The notes beneath the pieces were generated by a model. It saw only the letters and a list, made by a program, of their open reading frames with translations, searched no databases and was not told where the DNA came from. A program made the translations under genes and the position numbers. From contig DAOSUP010000018.1 of assembly GCA_035378845.1 (NCBI GenBank), positions 1 through 29,973 of the forward strand: 29,973 nucleotides of DNA, written 5' to 3'. Of the stretch, positions 16,376 through 24,380 are shown piece by piece. Origin of the DNA: JAKOUL01 sp035378845 (GTDB lineage: Bacteria > Dictyoglomota > Dictyoglomia > Dictyoglomales > Dictyoglomaceae). The stretch's first letter is position 1. Each line of letters starts with the position of its first letter.

Positions 16376-16408
16376 AAGCTAACAAAAATAATGAGGGGTA
16401 TGAAAATT

Positions 16409-17470
16409 ATGGAGAAAGAAAAAGCTTTAGAAGCTGCCATGCTTCAAATTGAGAAACAATTTGGTAAAGGTTCTATAATGAAACTTGGCAGTAATGAAAG
16501 ATACGAAGTAGCGGTAATTCCTACTGGTATCCTTACATTAGATTATACTCTTGGAGTTGGAGGAGTCCCGAGAGGAAGAATAATAGAACTTTTTGGTCCA
16601 GAAGGATCTGGAAAAACTACTGTAGGTCTTCAAATAATTGCATCTGCTCAGAAAGAAGGTGGGATTGCAGCTTTTATAGATGCGGAACATGCTTTTGATC
16701 CTAATTATGCTAAAAAAATAGGAGTAAATCTTGAAAATCTACTTATTTCTCAGCCTGATACAGGAGAACAAGCATTGGAGATAGCAGAAATACTTGTAAG
16801 GAGCGGAAGTGTAGATGTTATAGTTGTAGATTCGGTAGCAGCTTTAGTACCAAGAGCAGAGCTTGAAGGTGAAATGGGAGATGCCTTCATCGGGCTTCAA
16901 GCACGACTTATGTCTCAGGCTCTGAGAAAGCTTACAGGTGCAATAAGCAAGTCAAAAACTGTAGCTATTTTTATAAATCAGCTTAGAGAGAAAGTAGGAG
17001 TATTTTTTGGAAATCCTGAAACAACCCCGGGTGGTAGAGCTCTTAAATTTTATGCTTCAGTGAGGATAGATGTAAGAAAAGCAGAATCAATAAAAGAAGG
17101 CAGTGAAATTACGGGAACCAAGGTAAAGGTTAAGATAGTTAAAAATAAAGTAGCTCCACCTTTTAAAGAGGGAGAATTTGAACTTATATATGGCGAAGGA
17201 ATATCCAGAGAAGGATGTATATTAGATACCGGTGTTGAAACAAAGGTTATTGAAAAAAGTGGAACTTGGTATATCTATAAAGATACAAGATTAGGGCAGG
17301 GGAGAGAAAATGCAAAAGCATATTTAAAAGAAAATCCAGAGCTTGCGAAGGAGATAGAAAGAGAAATAAGGAAATTATGGGGTTTTGAGGATAAGGAAAC
17401 AAGATCTATAGAAAATAATAAAGAAACAAAAGAAGAAAAAGTAGAGAATAAGTCTTCTTCAAAATCTTGA
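16409..17470 (+). CDS. recA: Recombinase RecA
   Basis: RecA forms filaments on single-stranded DNA for homologous recombination and repair. The chain shows the KEKALEAA..QIEKQFGKGSIM N-terminal helix, Walker A GPEGSGKTT (about 63-71), Walker B VDVIVVDSVAAL, loop L1 around GEMGDAFIGLQARLMSQ and loop L2 NQLREKVGVFFGNPETTPGG. A Lys/Glu-rich tail closes it. I chose ATG 16409 (353 residues, MEKEKALEAAM) over ATG 16391. GAGGGG (16393-16398) then lies ten bases upstream as SD, and the predicted transcript start near 16382 would leave almost no leader for the longer form. The TGA stop is inside the -35 box of the next promoter. Confidence 0.98.
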   Translation: MEKEKALEAAMLQIEKQFGKGSIMKLGSNERYEVAVIPTGILTLDYTLGVGGVPRGRIIELFGPEGSGKTTVGLQIIASAQKEGGIAAFIDAEHAFDPNYAKKIGVNLENLLISQPDTGEQALEIAEILVRSGSVDVIVVDSVAALVPRAELEGEMGDAFIGLQARLMSQALRKLTGAISKSKTVAIFINQLREKVGVFFGNPETTPGGRALKFYASVRIDVRKAESIKEGSEITGTKVKVKIVKNKVAPPFKEGEFELIYGEGISREGCILDTGVETKVIEKSGTWYIYKDTRLGQGRENAKAYLKENPELAKEIEREIRKLWGFEDKETRSIENNKETKEEKVENKSSSKS

Positions 17471-17495
17471 CATAAAAAGTATTGATCTATATAAT
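17467..17495 (+). promoter_or_regulatory. Perfect consensus promoter for tRNA-Leu
   Basis: TTGACA (17467-17472), exactly 17 bases, then TATAAT (17490-17495). Both boxes are perfect. The recA stop codon TGA (17468-17470) is part of the -35 box. The expected start near 17502 leaves a leader of about eight bases before the tRNA. Confidence 0.92.
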
Positions 17496-17509
17496 CTATT
17501 TCAGAGTAT

Positions 17510-17597
17510 GCCGAGGTGGTGGAATTTGGCAGACACGTAGCATTGAGGGTGCTATGGGCACAAGCTCGTCCGGGTTCAAATCCCGGCCTCGGCACCA
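17510..17597 (+). tRNA. tRNA-Leu (anticodon GAG)
   Basis: The acceptor stem GCCGAGG (17510-17516) pairs with CCTCGGC before discriminator A and an encoded CCA (17595-17597). The D stem is GTG:CAC with loop GAATTTGGCAGA. The anticodon stem TAGCA:TGCTA encloses the loop TTGAGGG, giving anticodon GAG for CUC/CUU leucine codons. A long variable arm (GGGC-ACAA-GCTC) marks a class II tRNA, and the T arm is CCGGG-TTCAAAT-CCCGG. All stems pair, with a single G-U in the variable arm. Confidence 0.97.
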
Positions 17598-17617
17598 AAT
17601 CTAAGAAATTTTATTAT

Positions 17618-17648
17618 AACTCTTCCATAAAAGGAAGGGTTTTTATTT
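17618..17648 (+). terminator. Intrinsic terminator after tRNA-Leu
   Basis: AACTCTTCC (17618-17626) pairs with GGAAGGGTT (17633-17641) around ATAAAA, with one G-U pair. A T-rich tail TTTATTT follows. It ends about 21 bases before gatC, so it should separate tRNA transcription from gatCAB at least partly. Confidence 0.82.
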
Positions 17649-17669
17649 AAATAAATCGGATGGTGAAAT

Positions 17670-17975
17670 ATGAAGGAGAAAGATTTTTTATTACAAATTA
17701 GAAAGACTGCTCACCTTGCAAGACTTTATTTAACATCTGAAGAAGAAGAGCTCTATGCAAAACAATTACAAGATGTACTGAACTATTTTGCAAAACTTCA
17801 AGAATTAAATACGAGTGATGTAGAGCCTATGGCTCATGTTTTACCCCTTTCTAATATATGGAGAGAAGATGAAGTTTCAGAAAGTATGAATCAAGAGGAT
17901 GTATTCAAGAATGCTCCTGATTTAGAGGAGAACTGTTTTAAAATTCCAAGAATAATGAAAAGAGATGAGGAATGA
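17670..17975 (+). CDS. gatC: Asp-tRNA(Asn)/Glu-tRNA(Gln) amidotransferase subunit C
   Basis: GatC is the small scaffold that wraps around GatA and stabilises the GatCAB amidotransferase. The 101-residue chain shows family features: the helical start RKTAHLARLYLTSEEEE, YFAKLQELNTSDVEPMAHVLPLSN.WREDE in the middle and the tail FKIPRIM. The ATG at 17670 has only a weak GGATGGTG upstream. No convincing promoter is visible between the tRNA terminator and this start, so expression may depend on read-through from the tRNA promoter. It overlaps gatA by four bases. Confidence 0.95.
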   Translation: MKEKDFLLQIRKTAHLARLYLTSEEEELYAKQLQDVLNYFAKLQELNTSDVEPMAHVLPLSNIWREDEVSESMNQEDVFKNAPDLEENCFKIPRIMKRDEE

Positions 17976-19423
17976 AAAGCGTAAAAGATATAAAAAAGCT
18001 ATATCAAAATAAAGAATTAAAAGTATATGAAGTAGTTGAACATTATCTTAAACAAATTGAAGAATGGGAGCCAAATATTCATGCATTTCTTAATGTCCCT
18101 TATAAAGAGATTGAAGCACAACTCACAAGTTTGAAAGAAGAACCTTCTGATCTTCCCCTTTATGGAATTCCTATTGCCATTAAAGATAATATGTTAACCA
18201 AGGGAATTACTACTACTTGTGCTTCTAAAATTCTTGAAAACTTCATTCCGCCTTATGATGCTACAGTAGTTAAAAGACTAAAAAAAGCAGGAGCAATAAT
18301 AATAGGAAAGACAAATCTTGATGAATTTGCTATGGGTTCTTCCACAGAAAATTCTGCTTTTGGTGTTACTAAAAACCCTTGGGATCTTGATAGAGTTCCT
18401 GGAGGATCCAGTGGAGGTTCTGCAGCATGTGTTTCTTCTGGGGAAGCCCCTATCTCTTTAGGATCTGATACTGGTGGGTCTATAAGACTTCCCGCATCTT
18501 TTACAAGTGTGATCGGACTAAAACCCACTTATGGGCTTGTCTCAAGATATGGACTGGTAGCTTTTGCTTCTTCTTTGGATCAAATTGGTCCTTTTGGAAG
18601 AAGAGTAGAAGATGTAGCAGAGGTTTTGCAAGTTATAGCTGGACATGACCCAAAAGATTCCACCTCTTCTCCTTATAATATTCCAAATTATTTAGAAAAT
18701 CTTGGAAAAACAGTGAAAGGATGGAAAGTAGGTATTCCTAAGGAGCTCTGGCAAAAAGGGGTCTCTGAAGAGGTGCTAAAAGTACTTGAGAAATCTTTTG
18801 AAGTGCTCAAAAACTTAGGGATTGAAACTGTAGAAATATCACTTCCATCAGTAGATTATGCTTTATCAGTCTATTATATTATAGCTACCTCTGAGGCAAG
18901 TTCAAACCTTGCAAGATATGATGGAGTTAAGTATGGATATAGAGAAAATAATACTGAAGATTTAATCTCTATGTATAAAGCTACTCGTGGAAAAGGTTTT
19001 GGAAGTGAGGTAAAAAGAAGAATTATCTTAGGGACATATGCTTTAAGTGCAGGATATTATGATGCCTATTATTTAAAAGCTGCAAAGGTTAGAAATCTTA
19101 TTAAAATGGAATTTGAAGAAGCATTTAAAAAAGTTGATATTATTGTATCTCCCACGAGTCCCATCCTTCCGTTTAAAATTGGTGAGAAAATCTCAGATCC
19201 TCTTCAGATGTATCTCACTGATATTATGACTATACCAGTAAATCTTGCAGGAATTCCAGCAATTTCTATGCCTGCAGGATTTTATAATAGCCTTCCTGTA
19301 GGTATTCAATTTATGGGGAACTTTTTCTCTGAAGATAAACTTCTTCAATTTGCTTATGCTTATCAGGAAAATATAGATCTCTCTGATAAATTTCCACCTC
19401 TCCCCAAAAAGGAGGAGAAATAA
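17972..19423 (+). CDS. gatA: Asp-tRNA(Asn)/Glu-tRNA(Gln) amidotransferase subunit A
   Basis: GatA is the amidase that hydrolyses glutamine and channels ammonia to GatB. The Ser-cisSer-Lys triad is intact: Lys71 in IAIKDNM, Ser146 in PGGSSGGS and Ser170 in SDTGGSIRLPAS. The amidase signature around residues 140-175 is fully conserved. The 483-residue length is standard. The start is at the ATGA overlap with gatC, and gatB begins two bases after its stop with AGGAGGAG as SD. Related amidases share the signature, but the gatC and gatB neighbours fix the identity. Confidence 0.98.
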   Translation: MKSVKDIKKLYQNKELKVYEVVEHYLKQIEEWEPNIHAFLNVPYKEIEAQLTSLKEEPSDLPLYGIPIAIKDNMLTKGITTTCASKILENFIPPYDATVVKRLKKAGAIIIGKTNLDEFAMGSSTENSAFGVTKNPWDLDRVPGGSSGGSAACVSSGEAPISLGSDTGGSIRLPASFTSVIGLKPTYGLVSRYGLVAFASSLDQIGPFGRRVEDVAEVLQVIAGHDPKDSTSSPYNIPNYLENLGKTVKGWKVGIPKELWQKGVSEEVLKVLEKSFEVLKNLGIETVEISLPSVDYALSVYYIIATSEASSNLARYDGVKYGYRENNTEDLISMYKATRGKGFGSEVKRRIILGTYALSAGYYDAYYLKAAKVRNLIKMEFEEAFKKVDIIVSPTSPILPFKIGEKISDPLQMYLTDIMTIPVNLAGIPAISMPAGFYNSLPVGIQFMGNFFSEDKLLQFAYAYQENIDLSDKFPPLPKKEEK

Positions 19424-19425
19424 CT

Positions 19426-20874
19426 ATGCTAAAACCGGTAATAGGGCTTGAAGTACATGCTCAATTGTCCACTAAGACAAAACTTTTCTGCTCTTGCAGT
19501 ACAAACCATGATAATGTTCCACCAAATACAAATGTATGTCCTTTATGTATGGGACTTCCAGGAGTGCTTCCTGTATTAAATAAAAAAGCAGTGGAATATG
19601 CAATAAAGACAGGTATAGCTTTAAATTGCAAAATTTCTTCTTATTCAAAATTTGATAGAAAGAATTATTTTTACCCTGATCTTCCAAAAGGATATCAAAT
19701 ATCACAATACGATTTACCTATTGCTAAAAATGGTTATTTAGAGCTCTATGTAGATGGAGAAACTAAAAGAATTAGACTTAAAAGAATTCATCTTGAAGAA
19801 GATGCAGGGAAGCTTCTTCATATGGGAGTAGGGGATAGGCTTGCTGAATCAGATTATAGCTTTGTGGATTTTAATAGGGCAGGGATACCTCTTATTGAGA
19901 TTGTTACAGAGCCGGACATAAATTCTCCTAAAGAAGCGAGATTATTCCTTCAAGAATTAAGGTTTATAGTGAGATATCTTGGAATAAGTAGTGGAGATAT
20001 GGAAAAAGGATCTCTACGATGTGATGCTAATATATCTATTCAAACAGAAGAAGGGATATTAGGTACAAGGACCGAGATAAAAAATATTAATTCTTTTTAT
20101 TCCTTGGAAAAGGCTTTGGAGTATGAAATAGTAAGACAAAGCGAGATACTAAAAAATGGTGGTGAAATTATACAAGAAACCAGACACTGGGATGAAAAAA
20201 ATCAGAGAACAGTGAGTTTGCGTGGAAAAGAAGAAGCTGAGGATTATAGATATTTTCCAGAACCTGACCTCCCACCTCTTTTAATATCAGAATCTATGGT
20301 GGAAGAGATTAAAAAAGAGATTCCCAGACTTTCTCAAGAAAGAAGGAAATATTATATTACAACCTTAGGACTTTCTCCTCAAGATGCAGAAATTATTGTA
20401 TCTGAAAGAGAACTCTCAGATTTTTTTGAAGAGACCATCAAAATATATAATAATATCAAAAACCTTGTGAATTGGATCTCTGGGGAGATCTTAAACTATT
20501 TAAATGATAACAAATTAGAGTTTAAAAATTTAAAAATAGAACCCTCCAAGTTTGTGAAAATTATAGAGATGGTAGATAGAAATGAAATAACACGTCCTAC
20601 AGCAAGAGATGTCCTAAGAAAGTATCTTAGTACTCAAGAAGAACCTGAAAAGATTATTGAAAAGGAAGGATTAAGAGTTGTTTCTGATTTTTCTTACTTA
20701 CAGGAGGTTATTCAGAGAGTCATATCAGATAATGAAAGAGCAGTTTCTGATTGGAAAAAAGGGAAAAAGCAAGTGATAAACTTCTTAGTAGGACAGGTGA
20801 TGAAGGAGACAAAAGGAAGGGCAAGCCTTGATATAGTAAAAAATCTTCTTGAGGAAACCCTTGAAAAGCTATGA
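19426..20874 (+). CDS. gatB: Asp-tRNA(Asn)/Glu-tRNA(Gln) amidotransferase subunit B
   Basis: GatB activates the misacylated tRNA with ATP and transfers the ammonia delivered by GatA. The N terminus IGLEVHAQLSTKTKLFC is the family signature. Cysteines C22-x-C24 and C38-x2-C41 look like the structural metal site of this subunit. DRKNYFYPDLPKGYQISQYD, the ..LEEDAGKLLH.. stretch and the DFNRAGIPLIEIVTEPD block are all conserved. The C-terminal helical tail (from about residue 380) is the YqeY-like tRNA-contacting part. At 482 residues it is full length. Its last bases overlap pilB (ATGA), joining transamidation genes to a pilus operon. Presence of GatCAB implies that Gln-tRNA and/or Asn-tRNA is made indirectly. 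Confidence 0.98.
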   Translation: MLKPVIGLEVHAQLSTKTKLFCSCSTNHDNVPPNTNVCPLCMGLPGVLPVLNKKAVEYAIKTGIALNCKISSYSKFDRKNYFYPDLPKGYQISQYDLPIAKNGYLELYVDGETKRIRLKRIHLEEDAGKLLHMGVGDRLAESDYSFVDFNRAGIPLIEIVTEPDINSPKEARLFLQELRFIVRYLGISSGDMEKGSLRCDANISIQTEEGILGTRTEIKNINSFYSLEKALEYEIVRQSEILKNGGEIIQETRHWDEKNQRTVSLRGKEEAEDYRYFPEPDLPPLLISESMVEEIKKEIPRLSQERRKYYITTLGLSPQDAEIIVSERELSDFFEETIKIYNNIKNLVNWISGEILNYLNDNKLEFKNLKIEPSKFVKIIEMVDRNEITRPTARDVLRKYLSTQEEPEKIIEKEGLRVVSDFSYLQEVIQRVISDNERAVSDWKKGKKQVINFLVGQVMKETKGRASLDIVKNLLEETLEKL

Positions 20875-22556
20875 AAGAGAAAAAACCATTAGGTGAATAT
20901 CTTTTAGAACAAGGACTTATTACAAAAGAGCAACTGGAGAAAGCTCTTGAAGAGCAGAAAAAAACTGGTGCTAAATTAGGGCAGATATTAATTGAAAGAG
21001 GATATGTTAAACCTGAAGATATAGGTAAGGTTTTAGAAAGACAGAGTGAGATTCCATATATCTCTCCATCGGAAGTAGAGATAGATGAAAAATTAGTAGA
21101 GAGCTTTTCCGAGAGTATTCTTAGGAAATATAATTTCATTCCTATAAAAAGAGAGGGGGGAGTTTTACATATTGCCGTAGTTCCCCCTATTGATCCTGTA
21201 ATAATTAACGAAATAAGAAGAATTGTAAAAGCTCCAGTAAGAATTTTTATAACTACCGAAAGAGAATTTAACCAGATCATGTCAAAACTTTTTCCTTTAG
21301 AAAAAACCACTTTATCTGTAGTACAAGACTTCCAGAGATTAGCACCCTTTGAGCCTATAATTGAAGCTCCAATTACTACTGTAGAGGAAGCACCAATCGT
21401 AAAGCTTGTATCCTCTATTCTTAACGAAGCTATACTGAGGAATGCCAGTGATATTCATTTGGATCCTCAAGAAAAAGAGATAAGAGTAAGGTACAGAATA
21501 CATGGTATTCTGTATGACATAATGAATATCCCTAAGGAGATTCAAGACGCAGTAGTAACAAGAGTAAAAGTAATCTCTGGAATGGATATTGCAGAGAGAA
21601 GGCGTCCTCAAGATGGAAGAGCCACATATAGGTACGAAAACAGAGTTTTTGATCTCAGAGTAGCATCTATAGGAACTAATCATGGTGAGATGGTAGTAAT
21701 AAGGCTTCTTGATAAGACAAAAGTATTAATTGAACTTGATAGATTAGGAATGGGAGATTACGAGCTTAGGGTTTTTGAAAGTCTAATAAAAAGACCCTTA
21801 GGAATGCTCCTTGTTACAGGTCCTACAGGAAGTGGAAAAACAACTACCCTTTATTCTGCTTTAAATGTACTTAATAGACCTGAAGAAAATATTATTACCT
21901 TGGAAGATCCTGTAGAATATGAGCTTTCTGGGATTAACCAGATTCAAATACAACCAAGAATTGGAGTAGATTTTGCAACAGGTCTAAGAAATATACTGAG
22001 ACTTGATCCTAATATAATAATGGTGGGAGAGATTAGAGATACCGATACTTTAAATACATCTATAGAAGCAGCTTTAACAGGGCATCTATTATTAAGCACT
22101 TTCCATGCTAATGATTCGGTAAGTGCAGTGATAAGACTTATCCAGATGGGTGTAGAACCTTTCCTTATTGCATCTTCCCTTATTGGAATTGTAGCTCAAA
22201 GACTTGTGAGAACTATATGCCTCTCATGTAAAGAAGAATATACCCCAAGTAAAGAGGAGATAGAAGAACTGGGACTAAATCGTGAACAAGCTTCAAGGGT
22301 TAAGCTCGCAAGAGGTAAGGGTTGTATTTTCTGTAACTATACGGGTTATTCTGGAAGAACTGGTGTTTTTGAGATATTAAAAATTACCAAAGAAATAAGA
22401 AATTTAATAAATAATAAGGCATCTATAGATGAAATAAGAGAATATGCATTAAAAGAAGGAATGAGGACTTTATTTCATAATGCTCAAGAAAAGGTCTTAG
22501 CAGAAGTCACTACTATTGAGGAGGCGAGGAGAGTTATAGGTTTAGGGGAGGGATAA
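20871..22556 (+). CDS. pilB: Type IV pilus/type II secretion assembly ATPase, PilB/GspE family
   Basis: A hexameric cytoplasmic ATPase driving pilus or pseudopilus extension. Residues 1-140 form the T2SSE_N/MshEN-type domain (LGEYLLEQGLITKEQLEKAL). The motor has Walker A GPTGSGKT (317-324), the Asp box ITLEDPVEY (342-350), Walker B LRLDPNIIMVGEIRD (376-390) and the His box with H412 in LLSTFHAND. The tetracysteine zinc site C450-x2-C453...C485-x2-C488 favours extension ATPases (PilB/GspE) over PilT. Length 561 is typical of PilB. It begins inside the gatB stop codon and is followed three bases later by pilC. PilB and GspE cannot be separated from sequence alone. Confidence 0.95.
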   Translation: MKEKKPLGEYLLEQGLITKEQLEKALEEQKKTGAKLGQILIERGYVKPEDIGKVLERQSEIPYISPSEVEIDEKLVESFSESILRKYNFIPIKREGGVLHIAVVPPIDPVIINEIRRIVKAPVRIFITTEREFNQIMSKLFPLEKTTLSVVQDFQRLAPFEPIIEAPITTVEEAPIVKLVSSILNEAILRNASDIHLDPQEKEIRVRYRIHGILYDIMNIPKEIQDAVVTRVKVISGMDIAERRRPQDGRATYRYENRVFDLRVASIGTNHGEMVVIRLLDKTKVLIELDRLGMGDYELRVFESLIKRPLGMLLVTGPTGSGKTTTLYSALNVLNRPEENIITLEDPVEYELSGINQIQIQPRIGVDFATGLRNILRLDPNIIMVGEIRDTDTLNTSIEAALTGHLLLSTFHANDSVSAVIRLIQMGVEPFLIASSLIGIVAQRLVRTICLSCKEEYTPSKEEIEELGLNREQASRVKLARGKGCIFCNYTGYSGRTGVFEILKITKEIRNLINNKASIDEIREYALKEGMRTLFHNAQEKVLAEVTTIEEARRVIGLGEG

Positions 22557-22559
22557 ATT

Positions 22560-23762
22560 TTGTCCTCTTATAAGTATGTAGCCAAAGATCTTCAGGGGAA
22601 AGTTTACAAAGGAACCATAGAAGCATCTTCTGAGAGAGAAGCAAGAAAAAATTTAAGGTCTAAAAAGCTTTATGTGGTATCTATTAAAGAAGCCTCTTCT
22701 TTTTTAAAAACACTTACATATAAAAAGACTGTCTCTTTACCTGAACTTGTTGGTTTTACCTCTCAATTTGCAACTCTTCTTCGCTCTGGAATTATTTTAA
22801 CTGAGTGCCTAACTACTATTGCTAATCAAACTGATAATCCATATTTCAGAGATATTCTAATTGATGTACGGAAAAATGTAGACTCAGGAATAAGTCTTTC
22901 TGATGCATTTTCTAAATATCCTAATGTCTTTCCCAAAATATTTATAAGTTTAGTAAGAACAGGTGAGATTACAGGAAGTCTTGATATAATGCTTGAAAAA
23001 CTCTCAAAATACTTTGATGAGCAACATGAATTAAGGGAGAGAGTAAAATCAGCTATTACCTATCCTACCATTGTAGTTATTGCAGCTATTGGTATAGTGA
23101 TTTTCCTCCTTGCTTTTGTAGTTCCCACATTTCAGAGAGTATATGGAAGAACAAATGTTCCTCTGCCTCTTCCCACCAGAATACTTTTAAGCATAGGAAA
23201 TGGTGTAAAAAACAATTTATTACTAATATTTATCTTTATAATAGTTATTATTTTACTTATAAGATTCTCTTTCAATCAACCAAGGGTAAAAAGATGGTGG
23301 GATGAGAATAAATTAAAAATTCCCAGAATTGGAAGGCTTTGGAAAGAAGTAATCTTAACGAGATTTGCCAGTACTTTTAACATCCTAATTTCCAGTGGAA
23401 TTCTTATAACTCAGTCTATTGAGATCTTAGAAGATGTGGTAGGAAATCTCTATTATGCAGAAAGTCTCCAAAAAATTCTATCAGGGGTATTAGAGGGAAG
23501 AAATCTCTCAGACCTTATGGAGGAAGAATTATATACTCCTCTTTTAAAAAGGATGGTACTTGTGGGAGAAAGAAGTGGTAGACTTGATGCAATGCTTGAT
23601 GAATTTGCAAAATTTTCCCAGAGAGAGGTAGAGATTCAGACAAAAAGATTAACTTCAGTCATAGAACCTATGCTTACATTGTTTTTAGGGGGAGTAGTAT
23701 TCTTTATAGCTCTTTCCATGTACCTTCCCATGTTCAATATGGTAAATCTCTTCAGAAGATAA
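22560..23762 (+). CDS. pilC: Type IV pilus/type II secretion inner-membrane platform protein, PilC/GspF family
   Basis: The inner-membrane platform that converts PilB ATPase motion into pilin extraction. It has the N-terminal signature YKYVAKDLQGKVYKGTIEASS and two T2SSF repeats. Three hydrophobic segments lie near residues 170-195, 215-237 and 370-392. The first T2SSF unit (LVGFTSQFATLLRSGIILTECL) is echoed in the second (RFASTFNILISSGILITQSI). Length 400 fits. Translation appears to start at TTG 22560 with GGGGAGGG about seven bases upstream, at the end of pilB. After the stop comes the separate promoter of the major pilin. Confidence 0.95.
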   Translation: MSSYKYVAKDLQGKVYKGTIEASSEREARKNLRSKKLYVVSIKEASSFLKTLTYKKTVSLPELVGFTSQFATLLRSGIILTECLTTIANQTDNPYFRDILIDVRKNVDSGISLSDAFSKYPNVFPKIFISLVRTGEITGSLDIMLEKLSKYFDEQHELRERVKSAITYPTIVVIAAIGIVIFLLAFVVPTFQRVYGRTNVPLPLPTRILLSIGNGVKNNLLLIFIFIIVIILLIRFSFNQPRVKRWWDENKLKIPRIGRLWKEVILTRFASTFNILISSGILITQSIEILEDVVGNLYYAESLQKILSGVLEGRNLSDLMEEELYTPLLKRMVLVGERSGRLDAMLDEFAKFSQREVEIQTKRLTSVIEPMLTLFLGGVVFFIALSMYLPMFNMVNLFRR

Positions 23763-23768
23763 AATATG

Positions 23769-23799
23769 TTTACAAAAAGGAAATACCTTATGATATAAT
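23769..23799 (+). promoter_or_regulatory. Extended -10 promoter for the major pilin gene
   Basis: TTTACA (23769-23774) is a 5/6 -35 box. TGATATAAT (23791-23799) is a TGn extended -10 with perfect TATAAT. The spacer of 19 bases is long, but the extended -10 would compensate. Transcription should start near 23806, giving a leader of about 43 bases. Confidence 0.8.
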
Positions 23800-23832
23800 T
23801 TTAAGCATACTAAGAACTATTTAAATTATATG

Positions 23833-23843
23833 AAAGGAGGTGA
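23833..23843 (+). promoter_or_regulatory. Near-perfect Shine-Dalgarno site of the major pilin
   Basis: AAAGGAGGTGA is complementary over 11 bases to the usual 16S rRNA 3' end. It places GGAGG eight bases from the ATG at 23849. It is the strongest ribosome binding site in the window, fitting a highly expressed structural protein. Confidence 0.88.
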
Positions 23844-23848
23844 AATAA

Positions 23849-24232
23849 ATGAAAAAGAGTAAGGGTTTTTCCTTATTAGAGCTTTTAGTGGTGGTTGCTA
23901 TCTTAGGAATTCTTGTGGCTGTTGCTCTTCCCAGATATTTTGATGCAGTAGATGATGCAAAGAGAAATGCACAGAGGACAAATATTGCAATCATAAAGAC
24001 CAGCTTAGAACTTTACAGAAATAAAAATAACACATATCCTACCACTGTGACTGACTTCAACAGTTTTTTAGCAAGCCAAACTTACTTTTCTGAAATTCCA
24101 GTTTGTCCATATAACACTTTGACATATATTGCGGTAGCTACTCAACCAAGTACTTGGACTGCTGGGAATGCTCATGAGCTTTATTATGTGGGTGAAGCAA
24201 AAGCCTATACTTTAACCTATACAGCTCCATAA
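23849..24232 (+). CDS. Major type IV pilin / pseudopilin (PilA/GspG-like)
   Basis: The probable major subunit of the fibre. The six-residue leader MKKSKG would be cut by prepilin peptidase before FSLLELLVVVAILGILVAVALP, with the conserved Glu at +5 and the proline near +22. The mature protein is about 121 residues: a long N-terminal helix, then a small globular domain containing YRNKNNTYPTTV, reminiscent of GspG-like heads, and one cysteine. I see no GspG calcium-loop motif I can be sure of. It is monocistronic by signals: extended -10 promoter, strongest SD of the window, and a terminator right after it. Whether the fibre is a surface pilus or a secretion pseudopilus is open. Confidence 0.92.
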   Translation: MKKSKGFSLLELLVVVAILGILVAVALPRYFDAVDDAKRNAQRTNIAIIKTSLELYRNKNNTYPTTVTDFNSFLASQTYFSEIPVCPYNTLTYIAVATQPSTWTAGNAHELYYVGEAKAYTLTYTAP

Positions 24233-24246
24233 GTGTCTTAATCTAT

Positions 24247-24280
24247 AGCCCCAGAGATTATCCTCTGGGGCTTTTTATTT
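24247..24280 (+). terminator. Intrinsic terminator after the major pilin
   Basis: AGCCCCAGAG (24247-24256) and CTCTGGGGCT (24263-24272) form a perfect, GC-rich 10-bp stem with loop ATTATC, followed by TTTTATTT. It is the strongest classic terminator in the window and separates the pilin from the minor pseudopilin genes. Confidence 0.93.
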
Positions 24281-24380
24281 ACCTCATAATCTTTATTAGA
24301 ATTTTATTAAGGGGTTTATAAATATGATAAAAAATCCGAAGAAAACTTTTAGCCAATAAAAACTTTTTAACAAAACCTAA

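Noticed and set aside
16391..16408. Upstream ATG for RecA
   Set aside because: The sequence between it and ATG 16409 contains the SD itself, and the predicted transcript start leaves only about nine bases before it.
20720..21310. Minus-strand open frame of 196 codons opposite the end of gatB and start of pilB
   Set aside because: It lies wholly antisense to two strongly conserved genes, has no recognisable domain or SD, and its Ser/Leu/Phe-rich composition is expected from the reverse complement of AT-rich coding sequence.
24281..24380. Promoter for the minor pseudopilin operon
   Set aside because: TATAAA and TATGAT occur near 24317-24328, but no -35 box lies at proper spacing and such hexamers are frequent in this AT-rich stretch.
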